64,000 nt of DNA from JALZKA01 sp033856515 (GTDB lineage Bacteria; Actinomycetota; Thermoleophilia; Solirubrobacterales; 70-9). The stretch covers positions 186,001 to 250,000 of the forward strand of contig JAWVEY010000003.1 in NCBI GenBank assembly GCA_033856515.1, in the 5' to 3' direction. Position numbers and translations under genes: made by a program. Below the pieces are notes generated by a model that worked only from the letters and a program-made list of their open reading frames with translations, had not been told where the DNA came from and ran no database searches. Below are positions 1-8,217 of the stretch, in pieces (within the stretch, counting starts at the first letter, position 1; each line of letters begins with the position of its first letter).

Positions 1-1272
1 CACGCGATAGATCGAGACCGTACGCGCGTCTGCGCACGTCGGCTGCCCGTCGGTCACGAGCGTCCCGAAGAAGCTGTTCTTCCTCGGCTTGTAGCGAAGG
101 GTCATCGTGCCGCTGGCCTCGGGGCAGCCGCTCGAGGTCTCGGCGGCCAGGAGGTCGCACTCGTCGGTGCCGTCATTGACGTTGTCGTCGTCGTCGTCGA
201 GGTCCTCGCCGGCGTCCTTGCAACCATCGCCATCGGTGTCAGTGCCTGCGGCGTCGCCCATCGGGCAGTCATCGCTGCCGTCTTCGAGCGAGTCGCCGTC
301 GTCGTCCGAGTCGCAGACGTCGCCTACGTCGTCCTCGTCGTGGTCGGCCTGATCGGGGTTCTCGTCGACAGGGCAGTTGTCGGCGGTGTCGTTGGCCCCG
401 TCGCCATCGTCATCGTCGTCGCAGGCGTCGCCCAGGTCGTCCTGGTCGAGGTCGGCCTGATCGCCGTTCCCATTGAGCGGGCAGTTGTCGGCGCCGTCTT
501 CGACCGTGTCGCCGTCGTCGTCTAAGTCGCAGGCGTCTCCGTCGGCGTCCTCATCGTGATTCGCCTGATCAACGTTCGCGATCACCCGGCAGTTATCCCC
601 ATCGTCGAGCACGGTGTCGTTGTCGTCGTCTGGGTCGCACGCGTCGCCGAGCGCATCGGGGTCTGAGTTCTGCTGACCGGGGTTGTGGTCGTTCGGGCAG
701 TTGTCGGCCGTATCGAGGACGCCGTCGTTGTCGTCGTCGGCGTTCGTGGGGCAATCGCCCACCGTGGTGATCCGCAGGCTCCAGTTGGCGAAGATCCCGT
801 CATCGAGGGACGGGAACGAATCGTCTGCCGTCAGCGTCCACGTACCCGCCGGTGACGTGCCGTTCAAAGCGCTCAGCGGCTGCTCGGGTCTGTATGAACC
901 TGCGAAAGGCGGCGAGCCCGCCGTGATCGAAGTCGCGGCCGCGTCGTCGAAGACTGTGTCGTTGTAGTCGCTCGCGGGAGAATTCGGAGGACCGTTGTTG
1001 GTGCTCAGGTTGATCGTGCCGCCGTTGTGGGTCAGGTAAAGCGAGACGTCGTTGACATACGGGTGAACGATCCGCACGCGCACGTCGACGTCGGTGATGT
1101 TCGTCCCGCCGACAAGCGTTGTGGTGCTGACCGCGTCGTTGAACCCGAAACGCTCGCCGGGAACCTTCGTGAACTCCTCGCAGGTCGCGGCCGAGGAGGC
1201 CGATGGCCACAGCATGCATGCAGCAGCCGCGCCGATCCCAGCAGTCAGCAGCCTTCCCCGCACCCGTCGCAC
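1..1272 (-). CDS. secreted P-domain protein with Asp-rich thrombospondin type 3 repeats (3' end off window)
   Basis: The frame is open to the window edge, so the C-terminus is missing (424 codons visible). I chose the GTG at 1272 because GGAGGG lies 6 nt upstream; an ATG at 1293 is the alternative. Residues 1-28 form a signal peptide (RRVRGR, hydrophobic stretch, SASSA cleavage region). Residues about 35-165 resemble the proprotein-convertase P/Homo-B domain (LSALNGTSPAGTWTL, then DDGIFANWSLRI). Residues about 170-375 are about five Asp-rich thrombospondin type 3-like units with D-x-D-x-D-G cores and paired Cys, expected to bind calcium. After these a module with TLRYKPRKNSFFG begins, similar to a C-terminal module of secreted Thermoleophilia proteins. 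No protease domain is visible. An extracellular, calcium-stabilised surface or adhesive protein is inferred. Confidence 0.8.
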   Translation of the reverse strand, partial: MRRVRGRLLTAGIGAAAACMLWPSASSAATCEEFTKVPGERFGFNDAVSTTTLVGGTNITDVDVRVRIVHPYVNDVSLYLTHNGGTINLSTNNGPPNSPASDYNDTVFDDAAATSITAGSPPFAGSYRPEQPLSALNGTSPAGTWTLTADDSFPSLDDGIFANWSLRITTVGDCPTNADDDNDGVLDTADNCPNDHNPGQQNSDPDALGDACDPDDDNDTVLDDGDNCRVIANVDQANHDEDADGDACDLDDDGDTVEDGADNCPLNGNGDQADLDQDDLGDACDDDDDGDGANDTADNCPVDENPDQADHDEDDVGDVCDSDDDGDSLEDGSDDCPMGDAAGTDTDGDGCKDAGEDLDDDDDNVNDGTDECDLLAAETSSGCPEASGTMTLRYKPRKNSFFGTLVTDGQPTCADARTVSIYRV

Positions 1273-1375
1273 CCGCGTCCCTCCGTTGCGCATCAATTTG
1301 TTATCGGCACCATGTCCCGAAAGCTTTAATCCTGCGGCGCGATTCCCCCCCGCTGAAGTCGGAGTCCACGTCTAG

Positions 1376-1446
1376 AGGCGCCTGCCGGAATCGAACCGGC
1401 GTAAACGGCTTTGCAGGCCGCTGCGTAACCACTCCGCCAAGGCGCC
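1376..1446 (-). tRNA. tRNA-Cys (GCA)
   Basis: The minus strand folds as a 71-nt cloverleaf. The acceptor arms GGCGCCT and AGGCGCC pair fully, with discriminator U. The anticodon stem CGGCC/GGCCG-type arm carries the loop CTGCAAA, giving anticodon GCA (Cys). The T arm CCGGTTCGATTCCGG is canonical. The 3' CCA is not encoded. It stands alone between the P-domain gene and a small acidic gene. Confidence 0.95.
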
Positions 1447-1566
1447 GAGTTGCGCTTACCTGAGCCGTTTCCGGGGAACTCGGCCAGGTTCGCGCCGCTC
1501 AGCTTATCCCGGCGCACAGAACTCGACTAGGGCTTAGAATCACTTCCATCACAAGAAGGGGGTTAG

Positions 1567-1755
1567 ATGGTTGACAACGTGAAGACAGTGCTCGGCCGAC
1601 TACGAAAGTCACTATCGGCGAGGGCGGAGAAGGCTTACGTTGATCGCGACGAGGCTCCCGACGAAGGCAAAGCGGAGGCCTACGCTGCGGGAGAGAGTCA
1701 TGCTTACGCCACAGCTGAGGACGACGTGCGGAAGGCTGAGAAGGACAACGAATAG
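1567..1755 (+). CDS. small acidic hypothetical protein
   Basis: A 62-residue, highly charged protein with no hydrophobic segment, rich in Ala, Glu, Asp and Lys; it is probably helical and cytoplasmic. The ATG is preceded by a strong AAGAAGGGGG ribosome-binding site (1554-1563), which is the main reason to call it real. A TAGAAT hexamer at 1535-1540 is a possible -10 box, without a clear -35. I recognise no family. It is followed by a 19-codon open frame and the alpha/beta hydrolase. Confidence 0.55.
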   Translation: MVDNVKTVLGRLRKSLSARAEKAYVDRDEAPDEGKAEAYAAGESHAYATAEDDVRKAEKDNE

Positions 1756-1778
1756 GCAGGGCGGATATCGTCGGCGCC

Positions 1779-1838
1779 ATGGGGCGCAAGGGTAAATCGA
1801 CTACACGTAAGAAGTTCAAGCTCTTCCCACCAGCTTGA
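1779..1838 (+). CDS. possible 19-residue basic micro-ORF coupled to the hydrolase start
   Basis: ATG at 1779 opens a 19-codon frame (MGRKGKSTTRKKFKLFPPA) whose TGA at 1836-1838 overlaps the TTG start of the hydrolase at 1835. The peptide is strongly basic. The downstream gene has no ribosome-binding site of its own at normal spacing, so termination-reinitiation from this frame could supply its ribosomes. It could also be chance. Confidence 0.3.
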   Translation: MGRKGKSTTRKKFKLFPPA

Positions 1839-2614
1839 CCCACTACCGCGAAACCACGCCGGATGGCGAGGAGACAGACGCCCCCGTCCTGCTGGTCCAC
1901 GGCTTCCCCGAGTCGTCGCGGATGTGGGAGCCGCTGATGAACGCGCTTGCAGGGCAAGGCCGGCGCTGCGTCGCGCCCGACCTCTACTGCCTCGGCGACT
2001 CGGACGATCCAGGCCCCGCTACCTTCGAGCGCAACCTCGAGGCACTCGGCGCGCTACACGAGGAACTTGGACTGAGCAGCGTCGCGATCGTCGTCCACGA
2101 CTGGGGAGGTTTCGTCGGCCTAGCCTGGGCGTGCGAGAACCCGGATCTCGTCTCCGCGCTCGTGATCTCCGACACCGGCTTCTTCTCGGACGGCAAGTGG
2201 CACGGGATAGCCGAGGCGATGCGCTCGCCGCAGGGCGAGGAGATCATTGGCGCCATCGACCGCGACGGCTTCGCCGGGTTGCTCCGAGCGGACGGCGCAA
2301 CTTTCACCGAGGAAGACGTCGACGCTTACTGGCGCCCGTTCGCCGAGGGCCGCGGGCGCGAGGCGACCATCGAGTTCTATCGCTCGATGGACTTCGAAAA
2401 GCTCGCGCCCTACGACGGCAAGCTCGCCGACCTGGACGTGCCTACATTGCTCGTCTGGGGCGCCGAGGATCAGTTCGCCCCGCTCGCCGGTGCGAAGCGG
2501 TTCGAGCGGGAGATCCCGGGCGCCCGGCTCGCGGCTTTCGAAGGTGCGGGACACTTCGTCTTCGAGCAGGAACGCGAGCGGACGGTCAAAGAGGTCGTGA
2601 GCTTCCTGTCCTGA
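1835..2614 (+). CDS. alpha/beta hydrolase, epoxide hydrolase/haloalkane dehalogenase-like
   Basis: A 259-residue alpha/beta-fold hydrolase. The oxyanion motif HGFP is at residues 22-25. The nucleophile elbow VHDWGG uses Asp89 rather than Ser, as in epoxide hydrolases and haloalkane dehalogenases. Asp212 (WGAEDQF) and His240 (GAGHF) complete a catalytic triad. The substrate cannot be read from sequence. The TTG at 1835 is the only start codon after the in-frame stop at 1808-1810. Its last 29 bases overlap the 3' end of the convergent PfkB kinase gene. Family assignment is firm; epoxide hydrolase versus dehalogenase is open. Confidence 0.85.
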   Translation: MTHYRETTPDGEETDAPVLLVHGFPESSRMWEPLMNALAGQGRRCVAPDLYCLGDSDDPGPATFERNLEALGALHEELGLSSVAIVVHDWGGFVGLAWACENPDLVSALVISDTGFFSDGKWHGIAEAMRSPQGEEIIGAIDRDGFAGLLRADGATFTEEDVDAYWRPFAEGRGREATIEFYRSMDFEKLAPYDGKLADLDVPTLLVWGAEDQFAPLAGAKRFEREIPGARLAAFEGAGHFVFEQERERTVKEVVSFLS

Positions 2615-3536
2615 CGAACTCGTCGGCACGTTCGAGGTCGAAGTCGCCGTGATCCGTCCCGAGGCCCTGCGCGACCAGCGCCGCCGCCGCGCAGCCGAGG
2701 ACCGCGGCCTCCCGGCGCTCGCGCCCCAAAGACAGGCCGCGGAGGAAGCCTGCAGAGAACGCATCCCCACAGCCTGTCGTGTCGACGACGTCGATGTGGA
2801 ACGCGGGCACGCGGTCAACCGACTCTTTGTCGACGATAATCACGCCTTCCGCGCCACACGTGGCCACAACGCAGCCCGTTCCCTGTTCGACGAGTTGCCT
2901 CGCCCCCGATTCAAGGTCGTCGGCACCGGTGAGGCCGAGGACCTGCTCATCGTTCGGCAGGAGGTAATCGAGATGGGCGAATGCCGGCCCCACCCAGTCG
3001 GCGATCTGCGCCGCCTGATCGCCGGGGGCGAGGATGTCCGCCGAGGTCACGACGCCATGCTCACGGGCGAACGAGAGGATCTTGGCCGCCGCCTCGCCTC
3101 CCATGAACTCGGGGCCGCCCATGTGCAGGTAGCCCGCTCGCTCGAGCACCTCCCACTCGACGTCATCGGGTCCATAGGTCCCGTTGGCGCCGACGACATG
3201 GAAGGCGGGCCGCGAGCCGTCGGGGCGAATCGGCAAGACGCTGGCGGACGTTTGAACGTCACTTCGCCGGACGAGCTGCGCCGTGTTTACACCGAAGCTC
3301 TCGAGCTGACCGACAAGCATCTCCCCCACTGCGTCCTCGCCGATCGCTCCGGCGCTGTGGACGTCGGCGCCGAGCTTGGCGAGCGTGACGGCGGTGCCGC
3401 CCGCCGAACCGGCCGCGGTGATTCTGATCTCCTCGACCAGCGCCCCGCCTTGACCCTCGGGAATCTCTTCGACCGGCCTGACGAGCGTGTCGAGTACGTG
3501 GACCCCCATCGCGACGATCGGCCCCGGCTCGATCAC
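2586..3536 (-). CDS. PfkB-family sugar kinase
   Basis: A 316-residue ribokinase/PfkB-type kinase that would phosphorylate a sugar or sugar-like substrate with ATP. The first signature is the Gly-rich GSAGGTA at residues 43-49. The second is DTTGCGDAF at 252-260, with Asp258 as the expected catalytic base. I placed the start at the GTG at 3536, whose GTGA overlaps the stop of the upstream class II aldolase; the frame stays open upstream but that part lies inside the aldolase gene. The coupling suggests that kinase and aldolase act in one pathway, first phosphorylating and then cleaving a (deoxy)ketose. The exact sugar is unknown. Confidence 0.88.
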   Translation of the reverse strand: MIEPGPIVAMGVHVLDTLVRPVEEIPEGQGGALVEEIRITAAGSAGGTAVTLAKLGADVHSAGAIGEDAVGEMLVGQLESFGVNTAQLVRRSDVQTSASVLPIRPDGSRPAFHVVGANGTYGPDDVEWEVLERAGYLHMGGPEFMGGEAAAKILSFAREHGVVTSADILAPGDQAAQIADWVGPAFAHLDYLLPNDEQVLGLTGADDLESGARQLVEQGTGCVVATCGAEGVIIVDKESVDRVPAFHIDVVDTTGCGDAFSAGFLRGLSLGRERREAAVLGCAAAALVAQGLGTDHGDFDLERADEFVRTGSSRPL

Positions 3537-4219
3537 GGTCTGCCCTTTACCGGCTTCGTCTCGCCATAGCCCTGATCGAGGGCCGCCGTGATAACGGCCT
3601 GTTGCTCGTCGCCGTCGAGGGCGTGGGGCTTGCCCAGGGCTCGCGCATGCCAGTACACGGTGCAGGCCCATTCGAGAAGAAGTGAAAGCTCGACAGCCTG
3701 CCCGACGTCGCCCGCGTGGGTCACGGCGCCGTGATTTGCCATCAACACCGCCGTCCGCCCCTCGAGTGACTCGACCACGGTTTCAGCGAGCTCTGGGGTG
3801 CCGAAAGTCCGATAAGGGGCGACCGGGACGGCTCCACCCAGCATCAGCATCCCGTAATGGACGCACGGCACCTCGTCCACGACGCACGAGAGCGCTGTAG
3901 CCATCGGCGAGTGCGTATGGACGACCGCGCCGGCACCGTGGCGCCTGTAGATCCCGAGGTGGAGGTCCAGCTCGGACGTTGGCGCGAGAGAGCCTCCAAC
4001 CTGCATTCCATCGAGATCTATGACCGCCACATCCTCGGCCCCGACTTCCGCCAGCTCAGCGCCGGTCGGCGTGATCGCTACCAGGTCGCCCGACCGCTCA
4101 GACACGTTTCCTGCGGTCCCCAGCACAAGCCCAGCCTCCGCGAGCCGCCGGGAAGCTACGGCAACGCGCTCGCGCTCACGAGCCAATTGGGGTTCGTTGT
4201 CGGTTGAAGTCACATCCAT
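3533..4219 (-). CDS. class II aldolase/adducin family protein (fuculose-phosphate aldolase-like)
   Basis: A 228-residue zinc aldolase of the FucA/AraD family. It shows the phosphate-binding GTAGNVS at residues 34-40, the catalytic Glu83 in SELDLH, and zinc ligands His101, His103 (VVHTHS) and His163 (ANHGAV). These match Glu73, His92, His94 and His155 of E. coli FucA. It would split a ketose 1-phosphate to dihydroxyacetone phosphate and an aldehyde. It is translationally coupled to the PfkB kinase. Fuculose-, rhamnulose- or 5-deoxyribulose-phosphate are possible substrates; no isomerase or transporter is nearby to decide. Confidence 0.88.
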   Translation of the reverse strand: MDVTSTDNEPQLARERERVAVASRRLAEAGLVLGTAGNVSERSGDLVAITPTGAELAEVGAEDVAVIDLDGMQVGGSLAPTSELDLHLGIYRRHGAGAVVHTHSPMATALSCVVDEVPCVHYGMLMLGGAVPVAPYRTFGTPELAETVVESLEGRTAVLMANHGAVTHAGDVGQAVELSLLLEWACTVYWHARALGKPHALDGDEQQAVITAALDQGYGETKPVKGRP

Positions 4220-4254
4220 GACGCTGCGAAGCTAACCGAAGTCCTTGCCGCGCT

Positions 4255-4608
4255 TCACGACCCGGCCGTCTTGTCGAGCAGCTGGAGAAGGTCATGGGCG
4301 GCCAGCTCGACGTCCTTGTGGCGCCATTCCGATGCGCGGTAGACGCAGGCGATAAGTGCAGATCTGTGGACACGCCGGAAGTCGCCGGCGACGAAGGCAT
4401 AGCGCGCCTTCGTCTCGTCGGTGGCGCCCTCGGTCAGGCCGAGATGCCAAGCGCCGTACTCATCCCATGAGTGATTCTCGAGGTACGCGTTCTCGTCATC
4501 CGCCGATGGCTGGACTTCGCCCCAGTCCGAGTCGAGGACGTATTGGCGCCCCTCGATCAATTCCTTCACGTGCGCGACCGCGGCATCGTGGACTTCATAT
4601 GAGGCCAT
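4255..4608 (-). CDS. conserved hypothetical protein
   Basis: A 117-residue cytoplasmic protein without signal peptide or membrane segment. It contains NAYLENHSWDEYGAWHLGL and a C-terminal helical part ending in HDLLQLLDKT. I associate this pattern with hypothetical proteins common in actinobacteria, but I know no function. It begins with ATG at 4608 and reads the same way as the aldolase-kinase pair, 35 bases upstream of the aldolase start, so it may share their transcript. Confidence 0.65.
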   Translation of the reverse strand: MASYEVHDAAVAHVKELIEGRQYVLDSDWGEVQPSADDENAYLENHSWDEYGAWHLGLTEGATDETKARYAFVAGDFRRVHRSALIACVYRASEWRHKDVELAAHDLLQLLDKTAGS

Positions 4609-4699
4609 GGCCGATTATCGCGCCGTTTGCGGCGGCACGTGGGCACGATCGGTTGAACAAGGTTTCCTCCGATCGTGCCCAGGGTAGTTGCACCGATCA

Positions 4700-6115
4700 A
4701 TGGGGTCTCGGCTCATTCCGAACGCGGCGGGCAGGCGTCCGCTTGCTGTCCTAGCGGCCTTCACGGCGCTCTTCGCCAGCGCGATGGCCGTTCCTGTCTC
4801 TTCGGCCGGAGCTGAGCCGCCCGCGCCCCCGCTTCCCGACGCGGTCATGTCTGACAACGTCGAGTACCTGGGCTCGATCAAGCAGGACGTCGGCATGACC
4901 GCGGGAGCCAAGGTCGTCGGCGATCGCCTCTTCGTCACGTCTGGCAAGAACCTCTCGATCTACGACATCTCCGATCCGGCCTCGCCCCAGCAGCTCGGCG
5001 AGATGGAGGTCAACATCGCCTGGGAGAACGAGGAGGTCCCGACGAACGGGAAGGTCCTCGCGGTCGCGAGCGACTTCTACTCGCTGATCCCGGAATGCGT
5101 CGCGGAGCTTGCCGTGGCCGGCTGCGTCCAGTTCTTCGACGTCCGCGACCCCGCGAACATCACCCAGGTCGGCACGGTGCCGATCGCGAACCACACCGTC
5201 GAGTGCGCCCTCGACTGCAAGTACTTCTACGGTCGGGCGGGCACGATCATCGACGCCCGCGGGATCCTCGATGGCAAGGAGCCCGAGGTGATCGGCGACT
5301 GGATCGACGAGCTCGAGAAGCAAGGCGTGAAGGAAGAGAGCTGTCACCACATCCGCGAGCTTCGCCCCGGAGTCATGCTCACCGCTTGCCAGCCGTTCAC
5401 CGTCTTCTCGATCAATCGGGAGGACGGCGGCTCACCCAAGCATCCGAAGGTTCTCTACACAGGCAAGGCGGCCAAGTTCGTCCACTCGGCCCGCTGGCCG
5501 CGCCGCGGCAGCGACGACCTGCTGCTCACCGGCGGCGAGGAGAACTTCAGAGGCCGCTGCGAGCTCAACAACAGCGAGTTCTCCGTGTACAGCGCGAAGA
5601 AGGTGCTGAGCGGCAAGTCCAAGACTTTCGAAGGCCCGCTCGACCAGGTGCCCCCAGCCGGAAACGGCTTCTACGCGGATGGCAAGCCCGTCGCTGGCGC
5701 CCTCGGCTGCTCGGTCCATTGGTTCCAGGAGCACCCGACGTTCCGCAACGGTGGCCTCGTGGCGATCTCCGAATACGAGGACGGCGTGCGGTTCCTCCAG
5801 ATCAAGAAGGACGGCTCGATCCAGGAGCAGGGCTACTTCCTCTCGCTCGGCAGCTCTTCCTCCTCGCCCAAGTGGGCCGGAAAGGACGACGTCCTCTATT
5901 CGATCGATTACCTGCGAGGCATCGACATCCTTCGCTACACCGGCGAGCACTACGTGCCCGGACAGAGCGAGAGCGGCGGCGTCCCCGGCACAAACGGCGT
6001 CACGCCGCCGGTCGCGCCAACCGCTGCGCAGGCCGCACAGCGCGACGCGCTAGCCGCGCAGCTCAGGACGACTGGCTGGCGACCGGCGATCTGTTCGCTC
6101 GCCGGCCTGCGCTAG
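4700..6115 (+). CDS. secreted LVIVD-repeat-like beta-propeller protein
   Basis: A 471-residue exported protein. The N-terminus has GRRPLAVLAAFTALFASAMA and a signal-peptidase site near SSAGA. The mature part repeats short beta units of the form LFVTSGKNLSIYDISDPASP and VQFFDVRDPANITQVGTV, as in LVIVD propellers, and carries several Cys pairs. Enzymatic activity is not evident. ATG at 4700 was chosen over TTG at 4688, because AGGGT at 4681-4685 is far too close to the TTG. The C-terminal 40 residues are Ala/Pro-rich. It converges on the hemerythrin gene with a one-base gap. Confidence 0.75.
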   Translation: MGSRLIPNAAGRRPLAVLAAFTALFASAMAVPVSSAGAEPPAPPLPDAVMSDNVEYLGSIKQDVGMTAGAKVVGDRLFVTSGKNLSIYDISDPASPQQLGEMEVNIAWENEEVPTNGKVLAVASDFYSLIPECVAELAVAGCVQFFDVRDPANITQVGTVPIANHTVECALDCKYFYGRAGTIIDARGILDGKEPEVIGDWIDELEKQGVKEESCHHIRELRPGVMLTACQPFTVFSINREDGGSPKHPKVLYTGKAAKFVHSARWPRRGSDDLLLTGGEENFRGRCELNNSEFSVYSAKKVLSGKSKTFEGPLDQVPPAGNGFYADGKPVAGALGCSVHWFQEHPTFRNGGLVAISEYEDGVRFLQIKKDGSIQEQGYFLSLGSSSSSPKWAGKDDVLYSIDYLRGIDILRYTGEHYVPGQSESGGVPGTNGVTPPVAPTAAQAAQRDALAAQLRTTGWRPAICSLAGLR

Positions 6116-6116
6116 A

Positions 6117-6605
6117 TCAGACCTGGCCGGCGTAGAAGCCGTGCCTTGACAGCGGCTCGACGAGCTGTTCCTCCTCGTAGCTGAAGTGCGTCAGCAGCGC
6201 TTCTGAGAGCGCATCGATCGCCCGCTCAATCCCAGAGAAGTCGGTCGGCTCGTTCATGTGGCGGACAAGTGCGGTGTCCACCGCCTCGATCGCATCATGG
6301 ATCTCGAGATGCTCCGCGGCCAGGCGGTCGAGCACGGGGCCGAGCGCTTCGTCGCTCTTTCGCAGGTGCGGGAAGATGCCCTCGTCCTCAAGGTGGTGAT
6401 GGTGGGTCACGCCGCTGCAGTAGCGCGAGCACACCGCACCCAGGGTCCAGTCGTTCTGGCGCATCGCCATCGCGTTCAAACCGGACCTGGCATCGCCGGC
6501 GCTCAGCGCCCCGTCGCGCACGTTCGCCAGCAACTCGCGGAGCTCCGAGAGCTCACGCCGAAACATGTCGTGAACCTCGACTAGGTGCTGCCCGGGATCG
6601 GTCAA
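6117..6605 (-). CDS. hemerythrin-domain (HHE) protein
   Basis: A 162-residue four-helix protein with the spaced His/Glu residues of HHE hemerythrins: His in VEVHDMF, HHHHLEDEGIFPHL, AEHLEIHDAI, and THFSYEEEQLVEPL. It should bind a di-iron centre and handle O2, NO or iron. It starts with TTG at 6605 and is probably cytoplasmic. It lies just downstream of a PAS-GAF-LuxR regulator read in the same direction (86-base gap), so a redox or oxygen link is possible but unproved. Confidence 0.85.
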   Translation of the reverse strand: MTDPGQHLVEVHDMFRRELSELRELLANVRDGALSAGDARSGLNAMAMRQNDWTLGAVCSRYCSGVTHHHHLEDEGIFPHLRKSDEALGPVLDRLAAEHLEIHDAIEAVDTALVRHMNEPTDFSGIERAIDALSEALLTHFSYEEEQLVEPLSRHGFYAGQV

Positions 6606-6690
6606 GACATGAAGTCTGGCGGACTTCGAAGAGAGCGGCTGATACGCCGCCCTGTCGCTCGTCAGGACTTCACGGCGGCCTCGGCGCCGA

Positions 6691-8211
6691 TCAGTCGATG
6701 ACGCCGAGCCGCAGGGCGGTCGCTACCGCCGCGGCCCGATCGGAGGCACCGAGTTTCGGATAGAGATTCGCCAAATGCGTCTTCACGGTTGCGGGGCTGA
6801 TCACGAGGCGCTCGGCGATCTGTCTTCCCGACAGGCCACGCGCGGCGAGCGCCAGCACCTCGAGCTCACGCTTCGTTAGCAGCGGGATGTCGAGCTCGTC
6901 GCTCCGTGCATCAAGGAACTGGCCGAGCTCATAACCGATCCCAGTCAGGTACCGCATGAGCGGCTCGGTCAGCTCGAGATGTTCGTGGGATCGGAGCTCG
7001 ACGAGCGCGAGCGCCTTCCCTTTGAAGACCGCGGGGATCACGATGACGGAGGCGGCACGCACGGCCTCGCCTAGTCGCTGCGCGCTCCATGCGAGGTGGC
7101 TGCCGCGGGGCAGCCGCGATCCGCGTTGGACCGAGTCCAGCAGCGTCGCATCCGCCGTCCTGCCCCGCCACACCATGCGTGCCACCAGCTGGTTCCCACG
7201 GGGGAGCCAGACGATCCCACCCTGACAATCCAGCGCAGCGGCAAGGCCGGCTAGCAACGCCTGCGCGCCTTGCTCGAACGACGCCCATGCCGTGGTCGCA
7301 TCATCGACGGCCAGGTGCGCGGCGATCGCGCGACGGGCGCGTATGCGCTCGGTGAGGTCTTCGACGTAGCCGACGAAACGGTATGGCTGGCCGTCGCGCA
7401 CTTCGGCCACGGCAAGTGCCGTGCGCAGGTGGCGAACATCACCGTCGGGCCGGATGATCCGGTACGAGACGGGCGACGACAGCTCGCCGCTGGCCGCCAT
7501 CCCAGACTGCGAGCTGCGTACGCGGTCGCGGTCGTCCGGGTGGGTGAGCTCGCGGATGATCTTCGGATCGGGTGATCGTTCGCCCGGGCGCAAGCCGAGT
7601 ATGCGATACACGTTGTCTGACCATAGGAGCTTGGACTGGGACGGGGTCCACTCCCAACTGCCAACCGCAGCGAGCTTCTCGCCCGCTTCGAGGAGAGCGT
7701 GCGTCTCGCCGGCGGCCATCGTGGCGGCGTCATGCTCGGACAGTTCCCGCAACCACGCCGTGAAGCGCAGCGGCGCTTCACTCGTACGGGTTACGAACAG
7801 CTCGACCATGATCTCGCGGCCATCCGAGTGCTGTGCGCTCATCCGTACGCGACGACCGATGATGCGCGACTCGCCGCCCGCAACGACGCGTCGCAGGCCT
7901 GCCTCGTGCGCTGGGCGGTGCGGCTCTGGGACGATTAGATCGCCGACCTTGCGCCCGAGTGCCGCATGGCGGGCGAAGCCGAACATCAGCTCGGCGGTGG
8001 CGTTCCACTCCATGATCGCCCCGCTCTCGTCGATCGTGATCACGGCGTCCGGGGCGGCATCGAGAACCCGGTCGCGCAACGGCGGTGCCGGAGCAGTGCC
8101 CCGCGCCCTGGAGGGTTTGCGCTCCGTCTTTGATGGACGCCTCGCGGTCAAGCCAACGGGGTCACCGCCCCCCTCGCCGCCCCACCTGCTTCCAGTCGCG
8201 AAGCCGTCCAC
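6691..8211 (-). CDS. PAS-PAS-GAF sensor with LuxR-type DNA-binding domain
   Basis: A 506-residue one-component regulator. Residues about 45-150 are a PAS domain (DAAPDAVITIDESG, WNATAELMFG). Residues about 170-290 are a second PAS with PAC tail (WSDNVYRILGL, RHLRTALAVAEV). Residues about 300-430 look GAF-like. Residues 440-505 form a LuxR/FixJ helix-turn-helix (LTKRELEVLALAARGLSGRQIAERLVISPATVKTHLANLY in the usual register). It has no kinase or receiver domain, so sensing and DNA binding are in one chain. The gene begins six bases after the stop of the 8218-9291 gene and is probably cotranscribed with it. Confidence 0.85.
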   Translation of the reverse strand: MDGFATGSRWGGEGGGDPVGLTARRPSKTERKPSRARGTAPAPPLRDRVLDAAPDAVITIDESGAIMEWNATAELMFGFARHAALGRKVGDLIVPEPHRPAHEAGLRRVVAGGESRIIGRRVRMSAQHSDGREIMVELFVTRTSEAPLRFTAWLRELSEHDAATMAAGETHALLEAGEKLAAVGSWEWTPSQSKLLWSDNVYRILGLRPGERSPDPKIIRELTHPDDRDRVRSSQSGMAASGELSSPVSYRIIRPDGDVRHLRTALAVAEVRDGQPYRFVGYVEDLTERIRARRAIAAHLAVDDATTAWASFEQGAQALLAGLAAALDCQGGIVWLPRGNQLVARMVWRGRTADATLLDSVQRGSRLPRGSHLAWSAQRLGEAVRAASVIVIPAVFKGKALALVELRSHEHLELTEPLMRYLTGIGYELGQFLDARSDELDIPLLTKRELEVLALAARGLSGRQIAERLVISPATVKTHLANLYPKLGASDRAAAVATALRLGVID

Positions 8212-8217
8212 GCGCGG

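Noticed and set aside
150..780. CRISPR or tandem DNA repeat in the GTC-rich region
   Set aside because: The repeats are protein-level Asp-rich calcium-binding units, irregular in DNA sequence and spacing.
1326..1517. Minus-strand open frame of 63 codons over the tRNA-Cys
   Set aside because: It encodes the typical APWRSGYAAACKAVYAGSIPA-like translation of a tRNA and has no other support.
3537..3671. N-terminal extension of the PfkB kinase
   Set aside because: This part overlaps the aldolase coding region, is Arg/Pro-rich and unlike kinases; the GTGA overlap gives a better start.
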